14,317 nt of DNA from Acidimicrobiaceae bacterium (GTDB lineage Bacteria; Actinomycetota; Acidimicrobiia; Acidimicrobiales; RAAP-2), in NCBI GenBank assembly GCA_003164275.1, contig PLSY01000429.1, forward strand, positions 1 through 14,317. Direction: 5' to 3'. Positions 6,719 to 13,772 of the stretch are shown in pieces. The first letter of the stretch is position 1. Every line of letters begins with the position of its first letter. A model generated the notes under the pieces. The model was not told the DNA's origin. It saw only the letters and a program-made list of their open reading frames with translations, and made no database searches. The position numbers were made by a program, and so were the translations under genes.

Positions 6719-8245
6719 TCACTGCTTGGCGCTGCTGGCACCCATCTGCTTTCGCAACAGCACCTTGTTCACCTTGCCCATGTCGCTTCTCGGCAGAGCA
6801 CTCACGACTTCGATTTGCTCTGGCCACTTCTGGCGCATGAATCCTCGATCCGCCAAATGGCGGCCTACCTCTATCAAGTCGGGCGCCTTGCCTGATGCAA
6901 CCACGACAGCGCAGACGCGCTCTCCAGTTGCCGCATCAGGGACACCGATCACGGCGACGTCATCCACCCCCGGAATGTCGATGAGCGCATCCTCGAGCTC
7001 CTTGGCGGAGATGTTCTCTCCTTTCCGGATGATGACGTCCTTTTTTCGACCGGTAATTGCGAGGTTGCCGGCCCCATCGACGCTACCTAGATCCCCTGTT
7101 ATGAAATACCCATCTGCGTCGAAGGCACCGATCTCCAGAGAGGGATCGACATACCCGAGCATGAGTTGTGGGGCACGGACTCGAATCTCACCCTCTTCAC
7201 CGATTTCAGCAGAGGATCCGTCCTCACGAACCACTCGGAGATCAACTCCGTCCATAGGAGGGCCCTCAGTTGAAGCAATCTCCCAATCCATCATGCCTGG
7301 TCGAGCTGCAGTCAATATTGGCGCTTCGGTCATCCCGTAGGACCCCAGCACGCCCACGCTGCCACATGCCTCTTTGATCTCATAGTGGATGCTGGGCGGC
7401 TTCGTCATCCCGCCGGAAGTGAACGCCCTCACTTCGGGAAACAATCGCGTGCCCTCGGGCAATGTCTTCTGAGCTGCGAGGTACTCGATGAGAAAGGGCA
7501 ATCCGGCTCCGGCCAGGGTCACGCCTCCATCGCGGAGCGCCCACACAGCCTCGCGCCCAAACCGCTCCACAAAGAGCAGGCGGCATCTGGCCTCGAGGCC
7601 GGCATACACCCAAGCAATGCCGCCTATGTGTGACACCGGCCAAACTATGGCGACGCGATCACTGCTGGTTATCTCATAGCGTTCGATGATTCCGGTGGCG
7701 CAGGCTCGGATGGTCGAGTCACTGTGTCTGGCGCCCTTCGGCGAAGCCGTGGTGCCCGAGGTATAGAAAACCCAGGAATCGCTGTCAACGGAGCGGTCAG
7801 GTCTGAAGCGCGCCCCAAGACTGGAATCAAGCTGGGGCAACGCCAAGAATTGTAGATCGGGGCAAAGCGACCGGAGTTGCCCATAATCCTCCGTCTGCCG
7901 AGCGCTACTTTTGTTCGGAGATATCAGTACATCAGCCTCAGTTTCGCCAACGATGAAGGACAATTCTCTCCACCCGTAGATGGGCAGCACGGGAACCTGA
8001 TTCACCCCGAGTAGGGACAGGGCGATCGTTAGCACCGCGGCGTCGATCTGAGTCGGCAGTTGCCACATTGCGCATCTGCCCTTCTCGAGGCCCCGATCTG
8101 AGAGCCATTGCGCCAGATGCTCGGCTCGCTCGAACAGTTGGTCGAACGTGAGGGTCTCACCCCATTGGTCTGTGATGAATACCTCGTCGCCATGGCGTCC
8201 CGCGCAGGTCTCGGCAATCCTCCACAGGGGGTAGCTCTCACTCAT
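6719..8245 (-). CDS. Acyl-CoA synthetase / AMP-dependent ligase (ANL superfamily)
   Basis: This full-length 508-residue adenylate-forming enzyme is expected to activate a carboxylic acid with ATP and load it onto CoA. Core motifs are all present: the phosphate-binding loop 'YTSGTTASPKG' (161-171), A5 'GSYGMTEAP' (301-309), the TGD ribose-binding aspartate (383-385), hinge 'GRKKDVIIRKGENI' (399-412), and the C-terminal 'LPRSDMGKVNK' (484-494) with the catalytic lysine expected at K491. The rather hydrophobic 'SHIGGIAWVYAGLEA' segment fits fatty or cyclic acids, but the substrate cannot be read. It lies 31 bp downstream of the kinase gene on the same strand, so the two are probably one operon. 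The ATG has no strong Shine-Dalgarno sequence, suggesting coupling to the upstream gene. There is no carrier-protein domain, so a free CoA ligase is favoured over an NRPS-type role. Confidence 0.92.
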   Translation of the reverse strand: MSESYPLWRIAETCAGRHGDEVFITDQWGETLTFDQLFERAEHLAQWLSDRGLEKGRCAMWQLPTQIDAAVLTIALSLLGVNQVPVLPIYGWRELSFIVGETEADVLISPNKSSARQTEDYGQLRSLCPDLQFLALPQLDSSLGARFRPDRSVDSDSWVFYTSGTTASPKGARHSDSTIRACATGIIERYEITSSDRVAIVWPVSHIGGIAWVYAGLEARCRLLFVERFGREAVWALRDGGVTLAGAGLPFLIEYLAAQKTLPEGTRLFPEVRAFTSGGMTKPPSIHYEIKEACGSVGVLGSYGMTEAPILTAARPGMMDWEIASTEGPPMDGVDLRVVREDGSSAEIGEEGEIRVRAPQLMLGYVDPSLEIGAFDADGYFITGDLGSVDGAGNLAITGRKKDVIIRKGENISAKELEDALIDIPGVDDVAVIGVPDAATGERVCAVVVASGKAPDLIEVGRHLADRGFMRQKWPEQIEVVSALPRSDMGKVNKVLLRKQMGASSAKQ

Positions 8246-8276
8246 GGATACACAGGTAAACGATATCCATTGGAAC

Positions 8277-9671
8277 TCACGCGACCTCTATTGGCGAGAA
8301 GTGCCTCTTCGCCAGACTGCCCATCGCCATACTCATTGACGCCATCTTCCTGTCGACGTTTCTCAATCCGTAGCCAATGCAATCCAGTTCCGATATCTCC
8401 CCCTTCGAGATAGCAGCGCACAACAGCCGCCTACCGATATCTATCCTCTCGCAGGGCGTTCCAAGGAGTGCCTCAAGGTCGGCTCGCTCGGCTCGTTCCA
8501 CGCGATCTCTCGAGCGGTCATAGTCACGAAGGACCTTGACGATTCGAGCCAGGCCCTTTCCACGTCGCAAGGCGAAATCGTTCCCAGAGAGCTCAGGAAC
8601 GATCACTTCACGCAACTCGTCCAAGGCGACATCGAATAGCCAAGTGAACTCCGTCGCCTCAGCCGATTCGGCAACCATCTCAAAAGAGTGCGTAGAGCCA
8701 ACCCCGGCTGCCTGTCCCAAAGCCTCAGCCAACATTCTCAGGTGAAGGGCTCCATAGATCAGATGATTGGCAATCTCTCCGCGCGCGCTCTTGGATTCGA
8801 CCGCGTTGAGTGTGCCGACTGCGGCCCGCATCTGCGCCAGAACGATGAAGTACTTCAGGCGTTCGAGATCAACGGTTCGACCAGTGATGGCCTGATATTC
8901 GGCAAGCCGAGTCGGTAGGTGGGTAAAGCGCTCTTGAAGGTCTCTGACATAGATCCACGCAAGGTCGTCGTGAAAATCTCCGAAGTGCGCATTCTCCCAG
9001 TCCAAGACAGCAGTGACACGGCCGTCTTTGAACATGAAGTTTCCAGGTCCCGTATCGCCCTGCGTAAATACAACTTCTCCGGTTCCATCCGGCGGCACGT
9101 GCCCCCGCAACCAGGAGCATGCGGTCAGAACGATCGGGTCGAGTTCTGCGACTCCCTGTCTATGTAGGTCCTCCCAAAGATCGATCTCGTCCAAGATGTG
9201 CTCCGAGAGCGCCTTCGGCTTTCCGAACCCGGGCAATTCCAAATCGAGCGGGTCAATGGCATGGATCTCGCCGAGCTGGTGCATGAAATCAGAGGCAACC
9301 GATTCGCGTTCAGCCGGGTCCTCGATCTCCACGAACCAATTCCGACCTTCCACGCGCCTCATCAGAAACGCCTCAAGGGTCGGGTGGACTGCGATGAGCT
9401 CCGGCACGCGTACGTTCGTAGACTGAAGCGCCCTATAGACGGTCGCCTCCCTCTGCAGAGTGAATGGGGTCTGGCTGAGTGGACCAACACCGAGATCCAA
9501 TCGCAACCAGAGCCGCTGAACAGAGCCGTCGTTCTCAACTACATCGACTGCAAAACCTGCTCTCGATCCTCCGGCTCGCTGCCGCTCGATCGTGAGCTCG
9601 CTGGCGTGGGTTTCGGAGCGGATCCAAGAAACAAGATCGGCAGGAAGACCACTGCTATCGGCCACGTTCAA
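8277..9671 (-). CDS. APH-type phosphotransferase with DUF6285-like C-terminal domain
   Basis: This is a protein kinase-like phosphotransferase of the aminoglycoside phosphotransferase (ACAD10/LvaA-like) group. Numbered from the upstream TTG at 9695 (472 residues), the N-lobe glutamate is E83 ('LQREATVY') and the catalytic loop is 'FTQGDTGPGNF' (210-220). D214 and N219 are there, with Q replacing the usual H. The metal-binding 'VLDWENAHFGD' contains D232. After about residue 350 a separate helical domain resembles DUF6285, often fused to or beside such kinases. Related enzymes phosphorylate the hydroxyl of hydroxyacyl-CoA esters, and the adjacent CoA ligase makes that attractive here. TTG 9671 is chosen because AAGGA lies about 10 bases upstream; TTG 9695 and GTG 9665 are alternatives. 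The family is certain; the substrate is inference. Confidence 0.88.
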   Translation of the reverse strand: MNVADSSGLPADLVSWIRSETHASELTIERQRAGGSRAGFAVDVVENDGSVQRLWLRLDLGVGPLSQTPFTLQREATVYRALQSTNVRVPELIAVHPTLEAFLMRRVEGRNWFVEIEDPAERESVASDFMHQLGEIHAIDPLDLELPGFGKPKALSEHILDEIDLWEDLHRQGVAELDPIVLTACSWLRGHVPPDGTGEVVFTQGDTGPGNFMFKDGRVTAVLDWENAHFGDFHDDLAWIYVRDLQERFTHLPTRLAEYQAITGRTVDLERLKYFIVLAQMRAAVGTLNAVESKSARGEIANHLIYGALHLRMLAEALGQAAGVGSTHSFEMVAESAEATEFTWLFDVALDELREVIVPELSGNDFALRRGKGLARIVKVLRDYDRSRDRVERAERADLEALLGTPCERIDIGRRLLCAAISKGEISELDCIGYGLRNVDRKMASMSMAMGSLAKRHFSPIEVA

Positions 9672-10022
9672 GTTTATTCTTTCCTTCGTTGCCAACTATT
9701 TTACGGTGCATTGTTTCCGTCCTCACGTCGAGTTATTTTGGTTCGTCTTTAAGGGCCTTATTTATAACATGTCCTCGCCGACCAACTTCCAAATCACTCT
9801 CTTCTCTGTTCCAAGTATCATCGGTGATACCTTCAGTCCGAAGGACGTCCTTTTATATTATTCCCGATCCACTTTTTTTCACGTTAGCTCGCCAGAGCAA
9901 TCACCTCGTGTGTCGAGCGATCATCACCTCCGCTGGTCTCTATGAAGTGGCACTAACCGCCTGATCTCGCCTGTTTTCAACCGATCCTCGGTCAAGATTC
10001 ACTCCTCGAGGGCCGTTACGAT

Positions 10023-10038
10023 TCGGACGGTCGTCCGA
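10023..10038. promoter_or_regulatory. Perfect dyad TCGGACG-GT-CGTCCGA, candidate operator
   Basis: Seven-base arms with a two-base centre form a perfect 16-bp inverted repeat in the divergent promoter region. A related copy lies 91 bp downstream at 10114-10129. The size fits a dimeric TetR-family site, and a TetR gene (12470-13066) closes the same gene island. The link to that regulator is inference. Confidence 0.45.
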
Positions 10039-10113
10039 CAGATTAACAATCCGGCTTCGCCTCGGCAAGCACCCAACTTTTCCCCGTCCACTCCCGGTAC
10101 TCACAGTAAATCT

Positions 10114-10129
10114 TCGGACGGCCAGCCGA
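10114..10129. promoter_or_regulatory. Imperfect dyad TCGGACGGCCAGCCGA, second candidate operator
   Basis: It matches 13 of 16 bases of the perfect dyad at 10023-10038, keeping TCGGACGG at the left and CCGA at the right end. It sits just upstream of a -10-like TATTCT (10142-10147), where a bound repressor would block the rightward promoter. Confidence 0.35.
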
Positions 10130-10175
10130 CTTATTAGCGGCTATTCTGTGAGAGGACGTACGAGGAATAGTCAAA

Positions 10176-10243
10176 GGTTTCTGCCGTTGAGGACGGAGAG
10201 AACCTCCAGGCTCGAGGTCAGCGCTCAAAAACCCACTGAGCGC
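10176..10243 (+). promoter_or_regulatory. Structured 5' leader of the rightward operon
   Basis: Hairpin 1 pairs GGTTTCT-g-CCGT (10176-10187) with ACGG-AGA-g-AACC (10193-10204) around the loop TGAGG, with one single-base bulge on each side. Hairpin 2 pairs GCGCTCA (10221-10227) with TGAGCGC (10237-10243). A third pairing, ACCTC (10202-10206) with GAGGT (10214-10218), would compete with hairpin 1. The start GTG and its AGGGAG lie 30-40 bases further on. This could be a regulatory leader, but no known riboswitch class is recognised. Confidence 0.3.
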
Positions 10244-10281
10244 CGGCGCTTCGGCGGCCGATCAACAACAGGGAGTGAACC

Positions 10282-11229
10282 GTGAGCGACCAGACGTATC
10301 TCACCGAATGGGGCCTGGTGCCCGAGGATGACGACTTCCACCCTGCTACCACCGACGATCCGTGGTGGACCGAGACAGTTTGGTTTGGGTGGATGGTCCC
10401 AGAGCGCGGACTACTCGGCTACTTCTACCCGGCCTTTCGCAGCAACCTAGGAGTCATGTTTGGCAACGTGCTCGTCACGGACCCATCTGCAGAGTTGCCC
10501 TGGGAAATACCCTTCTTCGAGGAATACTGGCATTTGGCCCTCCCAACCGGCTTGGACCTCCGGCATGCCGCTTTCGACAATGGAATGTCTGTGGAATGCG
10601 TCGAACCCGGGCGGGTCTTCGACTTCTCGTTCGAGCATCGCAAGCTGAGCCTGAATCTTCGTTACGAGGCGCTCATGCAGCCACTTGTCACTAGGGCTGA
10701 GCCCCCTTTCAATCATGGAAGCCACATCGACCAGCCGGGTCGAGTAACCGGAACGATGGTCCTTCGCGGAGAGGAGATAGCCGTCGACTGCTACGCCATG
10801 AGAGATCGTTCTTGGGGTATACGGCGCGATGGACGCCAGCCACAGGTGGGATATGCGTATGCGACCGCCTCTTCCCAGAGCGCGTTTCTTTCCATCTCGG
10901 TCCTGAAGGACGGCGTCGACCGTCTCAACACTGGTTTCCTCATGCGAGGTGGAACGTGGTCGAAGTTGGTGGAGGGTACTCGGACGGTCGACCGTGACGG
11001 GAACGGTAGGCCGGATGTCATCAGGATTGAAGGAAAGGACGACCTCGGTAGACCGCTCACTGCAGAAGGGAAAGTCGTAAGTCGACAGGTCTTCAAGTGC
11101 TACCCAAGCATGTTCTGCTGGAACAGCCTGGTGGAGTGGGAGCTGGACGGAGCCAGGTGCTGGGGAGAGGACCAAGACATCTGGCATCCTGAACGCTGGC
11201 GCGAGTACAGCCAATCACTGGGAGATTGA
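10282..11229 (+). CDS. Lipocalin-like DUF7064/DUF7065-type protein
   Basis: This 315-residue soluble protein has no signal peptide or membrane helix. It is rich in beta-strand and aromatics: an N-terminal half with 'TVWFGWMVPERGLLGYFYP' (about 32-50), then 'HIDQPGRVTGTMVLRGEEI' (148-166), 'RDRSWGIR' (174-181) and a C-terminal 'WELDGARCWGEDQDIWHPERW' (286-306). The 'G.. G.... RDRSWG.R' pattern with a late 'GxGxxED' is what I associate with the duplicated lipocalin-like DUF7064/DUF7065 families, related in fold to hydroxyneurosporene synthase (CrtC)/AttH proteins. Such proteins may hydrate, isomerise or bind hydrophobic substrates. GTG at 10282 is preceded by AGGGAG at a good distance. It is followed 66 bp later by the LLM oxidoreductase gene, probably in one transcript. 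Existence is certain, fold probable, reaction unknown. Confidence 0.8.
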   Translation: MSDQTYLTEWGLVPEDDDFHPATTDDPWWTETVWFGWMVPERGLLGYFYPAFRSNLGVMFGNVLVTDPSAELPWEIPFFEEYWHLALPTGLDLRHAAFDNGMSVECVEPGRVFDFSFEHRKLSLNLRYEALMQPLVTRAEPPFNHGSHIDQPGRVTGTMVLRGEEIAVDCYAMRDRSWGIRRDGRQPQVGYAYATASSQSAFLSISVLKDGVDRLNTGFLMRGGTWSKLVEGTRTVDRDGNGRPDVIRIEGKDDLGRPLTAEGKVVSRQVFKCYPSMFCWNSLVEWELDGARCWGEDQDIWHPERWREYSQSLGD

Positions 11230-11295
11230 TTCGCGGCGAATGCTGCGCCAGTTACCACCCTACGAGAAGTCAGCGCCTTTCCCAGAGGAGAGTAC

Positions 11296-12141
11296 GTGAA
11301 GTTCGGCATTGATTTGGCACGGTGCCATCCAAGCTTGTGGCTTGAGTTGGCACAGGTCTCGGATGAGCTGGGCTTTGAGTCCCTGTGGGTTGCGGAGCAT
11401 GTGATCTTTCCCGAGAAGATCCGCGGCTCACCCGCAGAATCGGGCCACGTTGATGTCGATCCGTCGCTGCCGCTTTTTGATCCCTTCGTAATCCTCGCGG
11501 CACTTGGGGCGAAGACTGAGGTCATTCGGCTGGGAACCAATGTCTTCAACATTGGCCTGAGGCATCCCTTCGTCAGTGCAAGGGCTGTCGCCACAGCCGA
11601 CATCCTCTCGAACGGTCGTATCGAGTTTGGAGTCGGGGTCGGTTGGCTGCGCCAGGAGTGGGATGCCATCGAACTCGACTTCGCCAGCCGAGGTGCCCGG
11701 GTGAATGAAGCCATCGATATCTGCCGATCGCTGTGGAGCGACGAGATCATCAGCCACACCGGAAAGTTCTTCAACTTCGAATCTGTCGTTTTCAATCCAA
11801 AGCCGGCCCAACAGCGCATTCCCATCCATATCGGTGGTGACAGCATCCACGCCTTGAGGCGGGTTGCCCGCCGCGGGGATGGATGGATCGGCATGATCCA
11901 GACTCCTGAAACGTTCATGGCCGCAGTCCACCAACTGGAACGCGAATGTGGCGTTATAGGTCGGCACATCTCCGAGATCGATCGCACTGCGATCATCAAA
12001 TACCCAACTCTGCCAGCAATCAAGGATTGGGAGAGAGCCGGCGCAACCAGACTTATCGTATCGCCGTGGGCCAAATCAAGCCGTGCGATCGAGGCAGTTC
12101 GATCCTTCGCTGCGATGATTGGGAAGGGGCAACAGTTATAA
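11296..12141 (+). CDS. LLM-class, probably F420-dependent oxidoreductase (TIGR03619-like)
   Basis: This 281-residue luciferase-like monooxygenase/F420-dependent oxidoreductase has a TIM-barrel fold. Features in order are strand 1 'MKFGIDLAR', 'ADELGFESLWVAEHV'-type segment (21-36), 'IRLGTNVFNIGLRHPFVSARAVATADILSNGRIEFGVGVGWLRQEW' (77-122), then 'RGARVNEAIDICRSLW' (132-147) and 'NPKPAQQRIPIHIGGDS' (167-183). The 'GVGVGWxxxEW' and 'PIHIGG' motifs are typical of the Rv2161c/TIGR03619 branch that uses coenzyme F420. The GTG start has an ideal GAGGAG five bases upstream. It would oxidise or reduce a hydroxyl, carbonyl or double bond in the pathway served by the neighbouring ligase, kinase and lipocalin-like protein. 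F420 rather than FMN is inferred from the branch; the substrate is unknown. Confidence 0.9.
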   Translation: MKFGIDLARCHPSLWLELAQVSDELGFESLWVAEHVIFPEKIRGSPAESGHVDVDPSLPLFDPFVILAALGAKTEVIRLGTNVFNIGLRHPFVSARAVATADILSNGRIEFGVGVGWLRQEWDAIELDFASRGARVNEAIDICRSLWSDEIISHTGKFFNFESVVFNPKPAQQRIPIHIGGDSIHALRRVARRGDGWIGMIQTPETFMAAVHQLERECGVIGRHISEIDRTAIIKYPTLPAIKDWERAGATRLIVSPWAKSSRAIEAVRSFAAMIGKGQQL

Positions 12142-12469
12142 CCAGTTACACGGATGGGCTTTGCCTCCCTTAGGACTTCTAATGGCGATGTGGGTCCACG
12201 GTTCCAACCCGGTTCCCAGCACCTATTTGCCTTTCACGACGGCCACTCCTTCGGTCCCGCATCGTGAATTGCGATTGTTATCAACCTGCGACGGGGGATC
12301 GGGCAAAGCCAGGAATGGCTAACTGGTCCGTTGGATAGTTCGCTGATTGAAGGTCCAGAAGGTACGCTGCCGCTGTATCCACTCCGGCTCGGCCAACGTG
12401 CGAAGGTCTTTCGTTTTGCCCCAGAAACCTGTGAAAAAGAGGAAGTCGGCAAGTTCCAAGGGAACTGCG
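12142..12469. other. Intergenic region before TetR gene
   Basis: This stretch presumably carries the end of the LLM transcript and the TetR promoter. A short dyad AGCCA-GGAA-TGGCT lies near 12306-12319. A stretch around 12190-12225 looks vaguely like the T-arm of a tRNA but does not pair properly and has no acceptor partner. Nothing else could be supported. Confidence 0.4.
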
Positions 12470-13066
12470 GTGCCAGACTCCACCACCGCACGTCGTTACG
12501 AAGCGCGCCGCCGCGAGATAACCGATGCCGCAGCAGTGCTGTTCGCGGAACAGGGCTACGAGGCCACGACGTTCCGGGACATTGCCGATGCAGTTGGTCT
12601 GCTCAAAGGCAGTCTTTACTACTATGCGCCGTCTAAAGAGGACCTCCTTTACTCAGTAGTAAGGGAAGTGCAACAGAACGGGCGAATCTTGGTTGATCGG
12701 TTCTCATCCTCAGACCTTGACACAGTGTCAAAGCTACGAGGCGTCATCGGTGAGGGTGTCGCATTCATCATTCAGAATCGTCTAAAGAATATTGTATCAC
12801 TGCGAGATTTTCGGTCGTTGAGTGATGAAAAGCAAAACGAGCTAAAGGGCGAAAGGGTGGCGATCTGGGACTACATTCGCCAACTGATAACTACCGGCAT
12901 GGGCGAGGGGACAATCCGGAGCGATGTAGATGTGGCAGTTATCGCCACTGCTATCACGGGCGCTATTAACTATCTGCCCACCTGGTACGAAAGCGGAAAA
13001 CCTCCGAGCGTCTCTCGAATGGTCGAGGGATACAGCGGCTATTTGATTGAAGGTCTTCTCGTCTGA
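12470..13066 (+). CDS. TetR-family transcriptional regulator
   Basis: The protein has 198 residues when started at GTG 12470, which has AAGGGA six bases upstream; GTG 12431 gives 211 residues and remains possible. The N-terminal TetR_N helix-turn-helix spans about residues 13-63: 'REITDAAAVLFAEQGYEATTFRDIADAVGLLKGSLYYYAPSKEDLLY', a canonical signature with the recognition helix 'LLKGSLYYYA'. The C-terminal ligand/dimer domain contains 'RDFRSLSDEKQNELKGERVAIWDYIRQLITTGMGEGTIRSDVD' and ends 'YSGYLIEGLLV'. The layout resembles KstR2/FadR-type regulators of lipid and acyl-CoA catabolism, which respond to CoA esters. That fits the CoA ligase in the same island. Probable targets are the TCGGACGG dyads at 10023 and 10114, though no copy was found before its own gene. 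Confidence 0.9.
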   Translation: MPDSTTARRYEARRREITDAAAVLFAEQGYEATTFRDIADAVGLLKGSLYYYAPSKEDLLYSVVREVQQNGRILVDRFSSSDLDTVSKLRGVIGEGVAFIIQNRLKNIVSLRDFRSLSDEKQNELKGERVAIWDYIRQLITTGMGEGTIRSDVDVAVIATAITGAINYLPTWYESGKPPSVSRMVEGYSGYLIEGLLV

Positions 13067-13151
13067 GTAAGACCTTGGAGGGCCACCACACTGACACTAG
13101 TGACGCAGGCGGCTTTGCGACCGAGTGCCATCTGTGGACGGCAGGCCCCCC

Positions 13152-13191
13152 AGACTCTCGCAATCCAATTCGGGACACCGTCCCAGAGTCT
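13152..13191 (+). terminator. Bulged stem-loop after TetR gene
   Basis: An outer stem AGACTCT (13152-13158) / AGAGTCT (13185-13191) stacks directly on an inner hairpin GGGAC-ACC-GTCCC (13172-13184) on the right side, leaving a 13-base bulge on the left. It lies between the convergent TetR and toxin genes, a sensible place for termination, but lacks a T-tract. Confidence 0.2.
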
Positions 13192-13247
13192 CAGAATCCA
13201 TAGCTGCGGCGGTCTTTGCATGCCGTGGCCACTGGAACCGTCAAACT

Positions 13248-13514
13248 TCAATGCTCGTAGATCTCCCGGCGATGGGCCATATGCAGAACGAGCATCAATT
13301 TGCCCTCGTGAATCTCGTAGATCACTCGATTGTCACCAGTTCGCACCCTCCATTCCCCTGCCCCACCCACGAGGCGCTTTGCTGCGGGCGGGCGCGGATC
13401 CTCGGCAAGCAGCTCGATCACCCCTTGGATGCGGCGCCTAACGGCCGGATCGAACTTGCGGAGTTGGCGCCTAGCCGCAGGAGAGAGCCGGACGATGATG
13501 TCACGAGAGGCCAA
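13248..13514 (-). CDS. RelE/ParE-superfamily toxin
   Basis: This 88-residue protein has the compact RelE/ParE layout. An N-terminal strand 'DIIVRLSPAARRQLRKFDPAVRRRI' leads into two helices, followed by 'LAEDPRPPAAKRLVGGAGEWRVRTGDNRVIYEI', and the C-terminal strand 'LMLVLHMAHRREIYEH'. The 'WRVR-GD-RVIYEI' and 'HRREIY' motifs are those of RelE-type ribosome-dependent mRNA interferases. The frame is open further upstream to 13646, but that part is the frame-shifted shadow of the antitoxin gene. TTG 13514, with AAGG six bases before it, gives the normal family length and overlaps the antitoxin 3' end by 14 bp. The toxin appears intact although its antitoxin is broken. Whether it is active cannot be read. 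Confidence 0.85.
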   Translation of the reverse strand: MASRDIIVRLSPAARRQLRKFDPAVRRRIQGVIELLAEDPRPPAAKRLVGGAGEWRVRTGDNRVIYEIHEGKLMLVLHMAHRREIYEH

Positions 13515-13772
13515 GATCGGCCTTGACCTGCTCCCAGGGAATCGGTTCCTGATCGGTGGCGGCCATCTCCGCCCGCGCGTCTTCGGCGGCACGAATGTCC
13601 GCCATATCCTCAGCCAACTCCAAGATCTGGTCAAGATCATCTGCATCGATCAGGCTGCAATGCGTCGACCTCGGCGAGTGAGATAGACGGGCTCATGCTC
13701 CGACCTGGCCTGATCGATGATTGAAGCAAGCTGCTGGCGAGCCTCTGAGACACTAGGTTCGAGCGACCCCAT
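13501..13772 (-). pseudogene. Phd/YefM-family antitoxin split by a one-base frameshift
   Basis: From ATG 13772 the frame reads 40 residues, 'MGSLEPSVSEARQQLASIID...VYLTRRGRRIAA', an unmistakable Phd/YefM DNA-binding half, then hits TGA at 13652-13650. Reading one base back, from 13653, gives 50 more residues beginning 'LIDADDLDQILELAED' and ending 'WEQVKADLGLS' at the TGA 13503-13501. This is exactly the expected continuation and toxin-binding tail. One base is missing near 13651-13656 (GCAGCCTGATC on the minus strand) relative to an intact gene. No slippery heptamer is seen, so programmed frameshifting is unlikely. A real mutation or a sequencing/assembly indel are the two options. If real, only the DNA-binding half is made and the toxin is unneutralised unless otherwise inactivated. 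Confidence 0.85.

Larger units (their letters stand above)
9672..10281. other. Divergent intergenic region with AT-rich half and dyads
   Basis: This non-coding stretch of about 0.6 kb lies between the kinase (leftward) and DUF7064/7065-type (rightward) genes. The left half (about 9665-9900) is visibly T/A-rich compared with everything around it, with TATAAA-like sequences on the minus strand (for example 9761-9766) that could be the -10 of the leftward operon. The right half holds two TCGGACGG dyads, a -10-like TATTCT at 10142-10147 for the rightward operon, and potential leader hairpins (listed separately). A short hairpin with arms GTATCA and TGATAC lies at 9815-9830. Open frames here lack coding character. 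Confidence 0.6.

Noticed and set aside
9592..9964. Plus-strand open frames at the kinase 5' end and in the AT-rich stretch
   Set aside because: They cross from antisense of the kinase gene into AT-rich non-coding DNA and show serine-rich low-information translations.
10043..10228. 61-codon minus-strand frame starting with TTG in the divergent intergenic region
   Set aside because: No ribosome-binding site, no recognisable family, and it overlaps dyads and leader hairpins; composition is not gene-like.
12186..12231. tRNA-like T-arm (GGTTCCAACCCGG) followed by CAGCACC
   Set aside because: Only three of five T-stem pairs form and no acceptor, D or anticodon arm can be found upstream; probably chance, so no attachment site was called.
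12347..12469. TTG start extending the TetR protein to 239 residues
   Set aside because: The extra N-terminal part is cysteine/arginine-rich and atypical; GTG 12470 has a good ribosome-binding site and gives normal TetR length.
13515..13646. N-terminal extension of the RelE-type toxin frame to 13646
   Set aside because: This part is the out-of-frame shadow of the Phd antitoxin sequence; the 88-residue form has the family length.
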